Of a stretch of DNA of 64,000 nucleotides, positions 8,753-16,836 are shown piece after piece. The notes under the pieces were generated by a model, which did no database searches, had not been told where the DNA came from, and saw only the letters and a list, made by a program, of their open reading frames with translations. Location of the stretch: contig NZ_MKEK01000001.1 of NCBI RefSeq assembly GCF_001752395.1, positions 857,044-921,043 on the forward strand. The letters are read 5' to 3'. A program made the translations under genes and the position numbers. Positions within the stretch are counted from its first letter, which is position 1. Each line of letters begins with the position of its first letter. The DNA is from Rheinheimera salexigens (lineage in GTDB: Bacteria; Pseudomonadota; Gammaproteobacteria; Enterobacterales; Alteromonadaceae).

Positions 8753-10027
8753 TCAATCTGTTTCATTAGATGAACTATTTATCCATTTTGAAATGATTTC
8801 ATTACCACTTAAATTGCACCAACTTATTAATTGGCCGAGAATGTAATAACTTGAAAAATATTCAAGGCTACTGCCGACGAAATTATCCGGTAAATTTTTT
8901 TGAAATGATAGCTTGTTGTTTGTTTCTAAGTAGTTCATATAGCTTTCTATTTTTTTGCAAAATATTGTAGGCCGTATGTGATACGAAACATTCCTGTTTG
9001 AATACAAATATGCGGCAGTTAGTTTTGCTTGGTAATCTAGTATGTTAAAAACAGTTTTAATAGAGTATTCGCGAACCAGCTTAGTTAAAACCGAATCTAA
9101 TTTGATATTTTGATCAATTGAGATTTTATGTTTTGCTATTGTTAAATTCAAAAGCTGATATGCAATTTCTAGTCTATTATTTAAAACAAGCTCTTCAATG
9201 CGTTGTATATCAGTAGTAGATAATTGTGTGGACAATACATCTTCTAGTAATCTTTCTATGTAATTTTCCATTGAGAGAAAATCTTCTGGTAGTATTAAAT
9301 AAAGTCCAGGCCTAGGAATAATTGATTGATAATTTACAATTTTTTTTGCTAAAAGTTTATCTGTGTTTTCTTGATTACTATGTATAAGCGATTGAGCATG
9401 AGATATTAATAATAATTCGGCAGATTGTTCTTGAGGAACGAGATGTATTAATTTTTTTTCTGAAAGTTCATTCAATATTTTTACATCTAAGCTTTCTGAA
9501 CCTGTTAGGTTTACTTCTTCCCTTGTTAGATTTATGTTTTGATAAGGCTGAAATTCTTTGTCTAAAATCCAAGCTAGGAAAGTTACTTTGGTTAAGTAAT
9601 CAAGATTTATTAAACTTGAGAAAGAAACATCTGGAAATTTAAATTCTTCTATTTTTTTATCAAGTAAATTAACTATTTCTGCAAGTTCAGTATTTCGTTT
9701 ATTTATTTCGCATTCAGAGCATCTAGGAGCTGATTTTTGACGAATCAGTTGCATTTGCTGTGTTCTTGAATAAACAAAGCTTGGCTTTTTGCAAGAAGGG
9801 CATACTGTATTAGCGCAATTAAAAACAACAGAGGTATATTTTTTTATTTCATTGAGGAGCTCTGTTGCGTTTTTATAACCTTTCTGTTCAGCCAGCTCTT
9901 TTGCATTGTTGTGATGTTTTATTGGTTGGGTATCAAAGTTAACCTCCCAATACTCAAGCGCCAAATTAACTTTTTGACAGTTAATATCATTTGCAGCAGT
10001 GAAACAGAGATAAAAGTTATTAAACAT
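8753..10027 (-). CDS. Uncharacterised protein with N-terminal zinc ribbon, next to the RM operon
   Basis: I do not recognise this gene. The chosen start is ATG 10027; a GTG at 10045 adds six residues, and neither start has a strong ribosome site. Numbered from the GTG, a zinc-ribbon-like module is visible: VCPSCKKPSF (C82, C85) and PRCSECE (C109, C112). A helical, Leu/Ile/Asn-rich C-terminal region of about 300 residues follows, with no enzyme motif I can identify. No signal peptide or membrane span is apparent. Base composition is strongly AT-rich, unlike the housekeeping genes, which suggests recent acquisition. It converges on the RM operon and sits between it and the greB remnant. Nucleic-acid binding, perhaps in phage defence, is a guess from the zinc ribbon and the location. 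Confidence 0.6.
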   Translation of the reverse strand: MFNNFYLCFTAANDINCQKVNLALEYWEVNFDTQPIKHHNNAKELAEQKGYKNATELLNEIKKYTSVVFNCANTVCPSCKKPSFVYSRTQQMQLIRQKSAPRCSECEINKRNTELAEIVNLLDKKIEEFKFPDVSFSSLINLDYLTKVTFLAWILDKEFQPYQNINLTREEVNLTGSESLDVKILNELSEKKLIHLVPQEQSAELLLISHAQSLIHSNQENTDKLLAKKIVNYQSIIPRPGLYLILPEDFLSMENYIERLLEDVLSTQLSTTDIQRIEELVLNNRLEIAYQLLNLTIAKHKISIDQNIKLDSVLTKLVREYSIKTVFNILDYQAKLTAAYLYSNRNVSYHIRPTIFCKKIESYMNYLETNNKLSFQKNLPDNFVGSSLEYFSSYYILGQLISWCNLSGNEIISKWINSSSNETD

Positions 10028-10075
10028 GATTAATAGTGCTTTCACTTTAAGAATTTTCGGTAATATAGCACATAA

Positions 10076-10098
10076 AAATAGTATAATTAAATAGTATA
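10076..10098 (-). promoter_or_regulatory. Paired AT-rich direct repeats upstream of the zinc-ribbon gene
   Basis: The 10-mer AAATAGTATA occurs twice, at 10076-10085 and 10089-10098. On the minus strand each copy reads TATACTATTT, giving two -10-like hexamers 13 bp apart and about 50-70 bp before the start at 10027. This may be a promoter or an operator pair; no good -35 box was found. Confidence 0.3.
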
Positions 10099-10162
10099 CT
10101 TAATATTAATAAGTGCATGTATTGTAGTGGTTTTTGTTGATTTAGTATGAGTGTTGGGGTTA

Positions 10163-10312
10163 TTAAATTAAGTCTGCGTTATCTGATCTATCACCGAGGC
10201 TGGCTGCCCAAGCTACTTTCTTAGTGATTTCGGGCCTGTATTCTCGCCACAAATAGTTTAATTCTTGGCTAAGCTTGGTATAGCCTTCTGCTTTAATTAA
10301 ATTGGTTTTCAC
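10163..10312 (-). pseudogene. greB: Truncated greB remnant (first ~48 codons only)
   Basis: The 49-codon frame starts at GTG 10312, with AGGGA a few bases upstream. It encodes the N-terminus of transcript cleavage factor GreB: KTNLIKAEGYTKLSQELNYL, then WREYRPEITKKV and WAASLGDRSDNAD, very close to E. coli GreB. The homology then stops and the frame ends with Leu-Ile-stop. Intact GreB is about 158-160 residues, so the rest of the coiled coil and the whole FKBP-like domain are missing. An in-frame 5' extension to 10375 has no GreB similarity. The break lies at the junction between accessory DNA and the purH-fis-dusB core, so it likely marks a recombination or insertion endpoint. A functional greB may exist elsewhere. 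Confidence 0.85.
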
Positions 10313-10394
10313 CGATATTTCCCTGTCGCTAAATCCACTTAGTATTGATTTTACTGCGCTTAAATTTAACCGCAATAGACGACTTGAGGCTTAA

Positions 10395-10424
10395 CAATAA
10401 AAAAGGCCGCGTTAGCGACCTTTT
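10395..10424 (-). terminator. Rho-independent terminator of purH
   Basis: On the minus strand the stem AAAAGGTCGC pairs with GCGGCCTTTT (one mismatch, loop TAAC) and is followed by a T-run. It lies about 60 bp after the purH stop. Confidence 0.8.
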
Positions 10425-10450
10425 GTTTTATCAAGCAATGCTTAGCAATA

Positions 10451-10493
10451 CCTTAGTACTGGCTAAGTACTGGCTAAGTAATGGCTTAGTGGC
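10451..10493. repeat. Short tandem repeats spanning the purH stop codon
   Basis: Four imperfect 10-11 bp units of the type GGCTAAGTACT run in tandem: CCTTAGTACT, GGCTAAGTACT, GGCTAAGTAAT, GGCTTAGTGGC. The last unit includes the purH stop codon. They may arise from replication slippage; no function is evident. Confidence 0.6.
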
Positions 10494-12075
10494 GAAAGTG
10501 TCTTACACCGGTAAAGACCATGGCCATACCGTGTTCATTGGCTGCAGCAACAACTTCGGCATCGCGCATAGAACCACCTGGCTGAATAACTGCGGTGATA
10601 CCGGCAGCGGCAGCGGCATCGATACCGTCGCGGAATGGGAAGAAGGCATCTGAGGCCATAACTGAGCCTTTAACTTCTAAGTTCTCATCAGCGGCTTTAA
10701 TACCGGCAATTTTCGCACTGTACACGCGGCTCATTTGGCCGGCGCCGACACCGATAGTCATACTGTCTTTAACATAAACAATGGCGTTTGATTTGACATA
10801 TTTAGCCACTTTCCAGCAAAACAACAAGTCAGTTAATTCTTGCTCTGTCGGCTGCCGTTGACTGACCACCGTTAAGTCATCCGCAGTGATTTTAGCTTGG
10901 TCGCGATCTTGTAATAACACGCCGCCATTTACTTGCTTGATATCAATAGCAGCAGTTGCTGGGCTAAATTCGCCACAGACTAATAAACGCACATTGGGCT
11001 TGGTGCCAATAACGGCAACGGCAGCTTCTGTCGCGGTGGGGGCGATAATCACTTCCACAAACTGCTGACTAACAATAGCGTTAGCGGTGGTTTCATCCAG
11101 CTCGCGGTTAAAAGCAATAATGCCACCAAAGGCTGAGGTTGGGTCGGTTTTATAGGCACGGTTATACGCGTCAAGCACTGACTCACCAATGGCAACACCA
11201 CAAGGGTTAGCGTGTTTGACGATTACGCAGGCTGGCTCTGCAAATTCTTTAACGCATTCTAAGGCAGCGTCGGTATCGGCAATGTTGTTATACGATAATG
11301 CCTTACCTTGTAATTGTGTAGCGCTAGCGACTGAAGCGATGCTGTCAGCATTGCTATCAACATAAAAAGCCGCTTGTTGATGGCTGTTTTCGCCGTAACG
11401 TAAATCTTGTTTTTTCACAAATTGAGCATTAAAAGTACGCGGGAATTTGTTCGCAGATTCAGCAGGGGTGGCGTAAGCGGGTAACATAGCGCCAAAATAG
11501 TTAGCAATCATGCCATCGTATTGAGCGGTATGTTCAAAGGCGCTAATGGCTAAGCTGAAACGCGTGCTGTGATTAGTTGCGCCATTGTTTTGCTGCATTT
11601 CTTTAATGACTTTAGCGTAATCACTGGCATTCACCACTATGGTGACATCTTTATGATTTTTTGCGGCTGCGCGGACCATAGTTGGGCCACCAATGTCGAT
11701 ATTTTCTACCGCATCTTCTAAGCTACAGCCTGGTTTAGCTACTGTCTCGGCGAAAGGATATAAATTGACGACCACCAGGTCGATATGACTGATATTGTTT
11801 TCGACCATCACATCTTCATCAATACCGCGACGAGCTAAAATACCACCGTGCACTTTAGGGTGCAGGGTTTTAACTCTGCCATCCATAATTTCTGCATGGC
11901 CGGTGTAATCAGATACTTCAATTACAGCGATACCTTGTTCGGTGAGGAGTTTGGCAGTGCCACCTGTAGAGAGAATTTCAATGTTGTGTGCGGCTAAGGC
12001 GCGGGCAAATTCTACAATACCGGTTTTGTCAGACACACTTAATAGTGCGCGGCGGATAGGGCGTAGTGTGGTCAT
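10486..12075 (-). CDS. purH: Bifunctional AICAR transformylase/IMP cyclohydrolase PurH
   Basis: PurH carries out the last two steps of de novo IMP synthesis in the cytoplasm: formylation of AICAR and ring closure to IMP. The 529-residue length matches the family. The N-terminal MGS-like IMP cyclohydrolase domain begins [20 protein letters not shown] and contains STGGTAKLL and [15 protein letters not shown]. The transformylase domain follows with [14 protein letters not shown] and the active-site region KHANPCGVA. The C-terminal [10 protein letters not shown]...QPGGSMRD and [10 protein letters not shown] are classic. It is followed by its own terminator. It lies downstream of fis but is separated from it by the fis terminator. 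Here purD is not adjacent; it lies about 4.8 kb away on the same strand. Confidence 0.98.
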   Translation of the reverse strand: MTTLRPIRRALLSVSDKTGIVEFARALAAHNIEILSTGGTAKLLTEQGIAVIEVSDYTGHAEIMDGRVKTLHPKVHGGILARRGIDEDVMVENNISHIDLVVVNLYPFAETVAKPGCSLEDAVENIDIGGPTMVRAAAKNHKDVTIVVNASDYAKVIKEMQQNNGATNHSTRFSLAISAFEHTAQYDGMIANYFGAMLPAYATPAESANKFPRTFNAQFVKKQDLRYGENSHQQAAFYVDSNADSIASVASATQLQGKALSYNNIADTDAALECVKEFAEPACVIVKHANPCGVAIGESVLDAYNRAYKTDPTSAFGGIIAFNRELDETTANAIVSQQFVEVIIAPTATEAAVAVIGTKPNVRLLVCGEFSPATAAIDIKQVNGGVLLQDRDQAKITADDLTVVSQRQPTEQELTDLLFCWKVAKYVKSNAIVYVKDSMTIGVGAGQMSRVYSAKIAGIKAADENLEVKGSVMASDAFFPFRDGIDAAAAAGITAVIQPGGSMRDAEVVAAANEHGMAMVFTGVRHFRH

Positions 12076-12125
12076 ATTTTAAATCTCATTTCGCGATTAG
12101 AAATTGGCTATAGCTAATAATAAAA

Positions 12126-12143
12126 AAGCACCCGAAGGTGCTT
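12126..12143 (-). terminator. Terminator downstream of fis
   Basis: Read on the minus strand, the perfect 7-bp stem AAGCACC/GGTGCTT with a 4-base loop is followed by a T-run (A-run 12122-12127 on plus). It separates the dusB-fis operon from purH. Confidence 0.85.
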
Positions 12144-12147
12144 AAGT

Positions 12148-12168
12148 TGCAGGGCTGGGAACCCTGCA
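12148..12168 (-). other. Second hairpin just after fis
   Basis: TGCAGGG and CCCTGCA form a perfect 7-bp stem with a 7-base loop, immediately before the main terminator in the direction of fis transcription. It may protect the fis mRNA 3' end or reinforce termination. Confidence 0.6.
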
Positions 12169-12174
12169 TTGGCA

Positions 12175-12465
12175 TTAACCCATGCCGTACTGCTTTAACT
12201 TCTTGCGAAGAGTACCACGGTTGATACCCATTAAATTTGCTGCGCGGGTTTGGTTGCCGCGAGTATACTTCATAACTTCTTCTAGTAACGGGCGCTCTAA
12301 TTCAGATAAGACCAACTCGTACAAATCATCAACGTCCTGACCGTTTAATTGCTGCAGGTAGTTGGCAACTGCTTTTTGGGCTGCGCTGCGTAAAGCTTGT
12401 GGCTTTTCCTGCGTTTGTACGTGGGCGTTAGTAATAAATGGCGAAGTAACGTTCGAATTAAACAT
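12175..12465 (-). CDS. fis: Nucleoid-associated DNA-binding protein Fis
   Basis: Fis bends DNA, stimulates rRNA promoters and acts in site-specific inversion and replication control. The 96-residue protein is near the 98 of E. coli. The flexible N-terminal beta-hairpin region is followed by the dimerising helices [20 protein letters not shown] and a C-terminal helix-turn-helix ([20 protein letters not shown]) that is essentially identical to E. coli Fis. It starts 17 bp after dusB, as in the conserved dusB-fis operon of gammaproteobacteria. Two hairpins follow the gene. Identification is secure. Confidence 0.97.
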   Translation of the reverse strand: MFNSNVTSPFITNAHVQTQEKPQALRSAAQKAVANYLQQLNGQDVDDLYELVLSELERPLLEEVMKYTRGNQTRAANLMGINRGTLRKKLKQYGMG

Positions 12466-12482
12466 TGCTTTTCTCTTTTACG

Positions 12483-13466
12483 TTAGGTTGCTGCTAGTTT
12501 ATGAAAATAGTCATTTAAGGCGTTAAGCTGGGTTTCAGCCAGCTCGATACCATTGAATTCACTACGAAACACACCGAGTTTGTCATGCTCGGCTAAATAC
12601 CAGCCCACATGTTTGCGGGCAATGCGAGAACCGGCTAGCTCACCATAAAGCTGGTGTAAACCCTGCACGTGTTCCAGCATAATTTGGCGTACCTCAGCAA
12701 TGCTGGGTGCGTCCAGTTTCTCGCCAGTAGCCAAATAATGCACTACTTCGCGGAAAATCCATGGTCTTCCTTGCGCGGCTCGTCCAATCATAATGGCATC
12801 AGCACCAGTGTACTCCAGCACGAAACGCGCTTTTTCTGGGCTTGTTATGTCACCATTAGCGATAACCGGTATCGACACACTGTTCTTAATAGAACGGATG
12901 GTGTCGTATTCGGCTTCACCTTTGTACATACAAGTCCGAGTCCTACCGTGCACAGCAAGCGCCTGTATGCCATTGTCTTGGGCAATACGCGCAATTTGAA
13001 TACCGTTTTTATTATCCAGATCCCAACCAGTACGTATTTTTAACGTAACCGGTACTTTTACTGCGTCAACCACTGCGCGAACAATATCTTGCACCAGATC
13101 GGGATGTTGAAGCAAAGCCGATCCGGCCATTTTTTTGTTCACTTTTTTTGCTGGGCAGCCCATGTTTATGTCGATGATGTCTGCGCCATTGTCGACATTG
13201 TAACGTGCAGCCTCAGCCATTTGCTGTGGATCTGCACCGGCTATTTGAATTGAGCAGATACCCGACTCTAACCGATGGCCCATGCGATTCTGTGACTTCT
13301 CGCTCTGCCATACCAGAGGGTTGCTCGACATCATTTCTGACACTGCTAGTGCAGCACCAAAACGTCGGCAAAGTTCCCGAAACGTATGATCAGTCACCCC
13401 TGCCATAGGAGCACAAATTACTTTGTTCGTTAACTGATATGGACCTATGCGCACCACTGAATCCAC
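12483..13466 (-). CDS. dusB: tRNA-dihydrouridine synthase B
   Basis: DusB is an FMN-dependent enzyme that reduces uridine to dihydrouridine in the tRNA D-loop (U17 in E. coli). The TIM-barrel Dus family signature is clear: ICAPMAGVTDHTFRELCRRF at the N-terminus, the catalytic-cysteine loop IDINMGCPAKKVNKKMAGSA, VTLKIRTGWD, VHGRTRTCMYKG and the phosphate-binding ANGDI...MIGRAAQGRPWIF. The 327-residue length fits. It is the first gene of the dusB-fis operon, and its promoter must lie in the 239 bp between it and the kinase gene at 13706. Confidence 0.97.
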   Translation of the reverse strand: MDSVVRIGPYQLTNKVICAPMAGVTDHTFRELCRRFGAALAVSEMMSSNPLVWQSEKSQNRMGHRLESGICSIQIAGADPQQMAEAARYNVDNGADIIDINMGCPAKKVNKKMAGSALLQHPDLVQDIVRAVVDAVKVPVTLKIRTGWDLDNKNGIQIARIAQDNGIQALAVHGRTRTCMYKGEAEYDTIRSIKNSVSIPVIANGDITSPEKARFVLEYTGADAIMIGRAAQGRPWIFREVVHYLATGEKLDAPSIAEVRQIMLEHVQGLHQLYGELAGSRIARKHVGWYLAEHDKLGVFRSEFNGIELAETQLNALNDYFHKLAAT

Positions 13467-13682
13467 GGCTCAACCCTTAAGGGGCGCTAAGTTTACGGAT
13501 TTTTTGCCGCAAAGCAAAGGTTATTATTTAAACAAAACCATAAATTTACTAGGGGTTGCCATCTTGACATTCTGTAAACGGCTGAAAAACAGTATTTTGT
13601 AACGCAGTTTAAACAGCTAAGGCACATTACACTAATAACTAATTGTTGTGATGTTTATTTTTTAAGCAATAATAAATCTAAT

Positions 13683-13706
13683 AATTTGGCGTTATAAGGC
13701 CAAATT
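13683..13706 (-). terminator. Hairpin at the 3' end of the kinase gene
   Basis: AATTTGGC and GCCAAATT form a perfect 8-bp stem with an 8-base loop. It directly follows the kinase stop codon on the minus strand, with AT-rich sequence after it. Confidence 0.65.
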
Positions 13707-14602
13707 TAAGTGCCAAGCCAATCAACTTGTCCTCGAGCCTGACGTCGTTTAATCATTAAATCTTCAACTAAAGGCGTTAGAATTAATTCCATAGCCAAAC
13801 CCATTTTACCACCGGGTACCACTAAGGTGTTTACGCGAGACATAAAAGAGCCATTTATCATGCGTAAGTAATAGGGGAAATCGACATGCTTAATACCGCG
13901 AAAACGAATAACAACAAAGCTTTCGTCTAATGACGGTATATCTTTAGCACTAAACGGGTTAGAGGTATCGACTGTAGGCACACGTTGAAAGTTAATATGA
14001 GTGCGAGAAAACTGTGGTGTTATATGATTAATATAATCGTCCATACTGCCCACGATACTGGCTTGCACAGCTTCACGGCTATGACCTCGTTCAGAGGTAT
14101 CGCGGATAATTTTTTGGATCCACTCTAAGTTGACAATAGGCACCATGCCAATCAGTAAATCGACATGTTGCGCCACATTATTTTGCTCGGTGACTGCGCC
14201 ACCATGTAAACCTTCATAGAACAATAAATCGGTATCTTCGCCAATGTTTTGCCATGGCGTAAATGTGCCGGGTAATTGGTTATAAGGCACCGCTTCATCA
14301 AAAGTATGTAAATAATGTCGAACTTTACCTTTGCCATGCTCAGCATAACTGGTAAAAAAAGTTTCTAAGCCAGCAAAGTCGTTTGCTTCTGGACCAAAGT
14401 AACTAATATAACGGCCTTGCTCTTTTGCTTTGCGTACTGCTACTTCCATTTCTGGACGACTAAAACGATGAAAGCAGTCGCCTTCAACAAAAGCGGCGTT
14501 AATACCTAAGGTACGAAAAATATGCTTAAAGGCGGTACCAGTAGTTGTCGTGCCAGCACCAGACGAGCCGGTGATGGCAATAATAGGGTTTTTATGCGAC
14601 AT
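13706..14602 (-). CDS. prkB: Phosphoribulokinase-like kinase PrkB
   Basis: This is a P-loop kinase of the phosphoribulokinase/uridine kinase superfamily, close to E. coli PrkB (YhfF region), whose physiological substrate is not settled. Visible features are the P-loop GSSGAGTTTT near the N-terminus, the substrate region EGDCFHRFSRPEM, LLFYEGLHGG and the lid region DTSERGHSREAV. The chosen start is ATG 14602 (MSHKNPIIAITG, 298 residues); an upstream GTG at 14614 would add four residues. No RuBisCO or other Calvin-cycle gene is visible, so a carbon-fixation role is unlikely. It is a single-gene unit with its own 3' hairpin. Confidence 0.9.
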   Translation of the reverse strand: MSHKNPIIAITGSSGAGTTTTGTAFKHIFRTLGINAAFVEGDCFHRFSRPEMEVAVRKAKEQGRYISYFGPEANDFAGLETFFTSYAEHGKGKVRHYLHTFDEAVPYNQLPGTFTPWQNIGEDTDLLFYEGLHGGAVTEQNNVAQHVDLLIGMVPIVNLEWIQKIIRDTSERGHSREAVQASIVGSMDDYINHITPQFSRTHINFQRVPTVDTSNPFSAKDIPSLDESFVVIRFRGIKHVDFPYYLRMINGSFMSRVNTLVVPGGKMGLAMELILTPLVEDLMIKRRQARGQVDWLGT

Positions 14603-14725
14603 AAATAACACCACGGTTAATCATAAGACCGAATACCATAATGCAAAGCCTTAAGTTTGCGCAACTATTTAATGTTTTGGCTAAATGCTATTGCTTAATA
14701 CTCTGCTGCTTGGCTTAACTAAAGT

Positions 14726-16597
14726 TTAAAACATAAAGGTAGCAATTAAAGGATCATGATCCGACGAGCGATAAGGGCCCGCCGCGTAATAGCCTTGCTG
14801 CTGAGCCGATGATTTATGCTCTAGGTTATAATCTAACACTGCGGGTTCATCGGCATTAATTGGCCAATGTTCCATTTTATGCAAATACTTAGCTAATGCC
14901 GGGGTGGCCAAGGCATGATCTAACGAACCAGTACGGCCTCGATAAACATAAGAATAGGCAGCGCTATTTTGCGTTGTGTCCTTATCGTTCTGAACTAAAT
15001 ACTGCCAACCCGCTTGTTCTAATTTGGTTATGGGATCTTCCATGCGGTACGCATTTAAGTCACCTAAAATAAGCATCTTATCGGTATGAATACCAGTAGG
15101 TTGGCTGGCTAGCCAATTATGTAGCGCTTTGGCACTGGCTACCCGTTGGCCATTCCAGCACCCTTGGCCATCATGGTTATTCATATCCATTTTACTACTC
15201 GCCCTGTTACAACTGCCTTTAGATTTAAAATGATTAATGCTTACGGTGACAATTTGTTCTGAGGCTAAATGTTGAAAGCTTTGGGCTAAAGGTACGCGAC
15301 TGCCATATTGAAAGGGCGCGGCAAAAGACAGTGCGGCGTGGCCAACAGGCTTAACAGCAGAAGATCGATACAGCAGCGCTACTTTTATGGCGTCGTCGCC
15401 AGGGGCTTGTTTGGTGCGTATAAATTGATAAGGTCGTGCCGTTGCAACCCGATTAAGGGCCTGAGTTAAGTTAACAATGGCGCTATTAGTATCGTAACCA
15501 TTGTTTTCCACTTCTAATAAGCCAATAACATCGGCGTCTAATGCTAATAGTGCGCTAACAATTTTGCTTTGCTGGCGGATAAATTCTGCTTTATTACTGG
15601 CACCGCGCTTAGTTGGGAAAGCTTTTTTAGCATTACTGCCATTAAAATAGTTTAAAACGTTAAAACTGGCGATACGTAAGCCAGTTTCAGGTTTTGCACT
15701 GGGGGCAGCTGGTCGCGGATTACGGGTAATAAATACCGGGTTAGTGGTGGGTACTAAACGATAACCGCGTTTATCTTCAATTAACACTCCACTGATGTTG
15801 CTAACCTCATCGCCAATACGCAAGCTATTATCGGCGCTAAGTGCTGGGCTAGGGTAGCGTACCGGATCTGGGTTTTGCTGCCATAAGCCATCGTCTAATA
15901 CTAGCATTTGTTGTTGTTGCTGTTGATATAACGCATTAGCCTCTGCGCCAGGCGACATTATTTCAGTGGGTATCCATAAACGCTCAGCGGCTAAGGTTAT
16001 TTCACCGTAACGCGGTAAATCATAACTATCATTTACCACCAGTTTTTGGCTAAAGCTTAACCATTGGCCTTCTAATTGCTCCCAACTCATATTTGCGGGT
16101 AAGGGCAATTGTATCTGGCGTGGTGCAATGGTCTGCTTAGTTTGGCAAACTTGGCTGTGACTAATAGCCGTTAAGCTGGTCATGGCATTATGTTCAGTCA
16201 CTGTGCCGGTTAACTGAATAAGCTGTCCAGGCTGATACCTTGAGGCCGCAGTGCTATCGGCAATAAACAAACCGCTGCTGGCCTTGCTTATATTTAAGCC
16301 TTTATCAGTCATGTTTTGATTTGAAGCATCGTTAGCAGGGTGCGCAGTAATAGTTATTCCTGCTTCAGGACTACCGGCATAGACAATTGCCGTTACCACA
16401 CCTTGAGTGGTGATATTTTTGCCTTGTAAAGGGCTACTGTCGGTTTGGCCTTGAATGTGGCTAATAGGCGTGAAACTACTGCTACACAATTTATGGCCAG
16501 TATCAGCCGCAATGGCAGGAGTCGCGCCAATTGACGCGATAACGAATGCAAAAGTTAATGCGCTTGCTGATGCTGCTCGCAGTGAAAAACTAGACAT
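14726..16597 (-). CDS. Secreted ExeM/NucH-type extracellular endonuclease
   Basis: This is an extracellular nuclease of the exonuclease/endonuclease/phosphatase superfamily, probably used to degrade environmental DNA for phosphate and nucleosides or to remodel biofilm. The ATG at 16597 gives 623 residues with a clear Sec signal peptide (MSSFSLRAASASALTFAFVI, then ...ATPAIAA). An OB-fold-like lamin/YhcR region spans ~50-290. The catalytic EEP domain follows with LRIASFNVLNYFNG, LLEVENNGYD, NHFKSKGS, LILGDLNAY and SSDHDPLIATF. Several Cys residues (for example GSCNRAS, QGCWNGQ) fit an exported disulfide-bonded enzyme. Many ExeM proteins carry a C-terminal sorting tail; here the protein ends directly after the nuclease domain. 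An upstream GTG at 16627 is less likely because it would extend the signal peptide. Confidence 0.9.
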   Translation of the reverse strand: MSSFSLRAASASALTFAFVIASIGATPAIAADTGHKLCSSSFTPISHIQGQTDSSPLQGKNITTQGVVTAIVYAGSPEAGITITAHPANDASNQNMTDKGLNISKASSGLFIADSTAASRYQPGQLIQLTGTVTEHNAMTSLTAISHSQVCQTKQTIAPRQIQLPLPANMSWEQLEGQWLSFSQKLVVNDSYDLPRYGEITLAAERLWIPTEIMSPGAEANALYQQQQQQMLVLDDGLWQQNPDPVRYPSPALSADNSLRIGDEVSNISGVLIEDKRGYRLVPTTNPVFITRNPRPAAPSAKPETGLRIASFNVLNYFNGSNAKKAFPTKRGASNKAEFIRQQSKIVSALLALDADVIGLLEVENNGYDTNSAIVNLTQALNRVATARPYQFIRTKQAPGDDAIKVALLYRSSAVKPVGHAALSFAAPFQYGSRVPLAQSFQHLASEQIVTVSINHFKSKGSCNRASSKMDMNNHDGQGCWNGQRVASAKALHNWLASQPTGIHTDKMLILGDLNAYRMEDPITKLEQAGWQYLVQNDKDTTQNSAAYSYVYRGRTGSLDHALATPALAKYLHKMEHWPINADEPAVLDYNLEHKSSAQQQGYYAAGPYRSSDHDPLIATFMF

Positions 16598-16644
16598 AAT
16601 AAAATAACTCAATAAATAACTTGTCACTAAGGTAAAAGGTTTAC

Positions 16645-16704
16645 TTTAAAATCACAATCTTTAAAACCACGTCCTTTTAAACCACGATCTTTAAAATCAT
16701 GATG
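16645..16704. repeat. Four tandem 15-bp repeats upstream of the secreted nuclease
   Basis: Units at 16645-16659, 16660-16674, 16675-16689 and 16690-16704 share the consensus TTTAAAAYCACGATC. They lie within the 5' leader or promoter region of the nuclease gene, between it and purD. Copy number might vary by slippage and alter spacing of promoter elements; this is inference. Confidence 0.75.
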
Positions 16705-16783
16705 TTATTTGCACTAGGCTAGCGAATTTGATTGGTAAGGCTTAACTAGTTTAGTTGTTAGGTATAACAAAAGGTAAAAAAAA

Positions 16784-16809
16784 GGCCAGACTGCAATTGC
16801 TATCTGGCC
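16784..16809 (-). terminator. Rho-independent terminator of purD
   Basis: On the minus strand GGCCAGA pairs with TCTGGCC around a 12-base loop, followed by a run of eight T (A-run on plus 16776-16783). Confidence 0.85.
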
Positions 16810-16836
16810 CTAGATAAAACGGCTGGGTGTAATGGG

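Larger units (their letters stand above)
8744..10131. repeat. 10-bp direct repeat flanking the orphan zinc-ribbon gene
   Basis: The sequence TTGTAGTGGT occurs at 8744-8753 and again at 10122-10131, just outside the two ends of the AT-rich minus-strand gene between them. It could be a target-site duplication from insertion of that gene, but it is short. The first copy touches the gene's stop codon by one base, so chance is possible. Confidence 0.3.

Noticed and set aside
1..10312. Mobile element with integrase or transposase carrying the RM genes
   Set aside because: No recombinase gene, terminal inverted repeat or tRNA attachment site is visible; the other end of the block is outside the window.
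10345..10653. 102-codon plus-strand frame over the purH end
   Set aside because: It lies antisense to conserved purH codons and the greB remnant, and has no ribosome site or domain.
12669..13043. 124-codon plus-strand frame inside dusB
   Set aside because: Antisense shadow of a highly conserved gene; the protein has no domain-like features.
13467..13682. Small gene or RNA between dusB and the kinase
   Set aside because: AT-rich sequence with no good ribosome site, no coding pattern and no stable structure that I can see; probably just the dusB promoter region.
13706..14602. Calvin-cycle phosphoribulokinase
   Set aside because: It resembles the PrkB branch, and no RuBisCO or cbb genes are nearby.
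16645..16704. Possible CRISPR array
   Set aside because: Units abut at 15 bp with no unique spacers and no cas genes are present; it is a simple tandem repeat.
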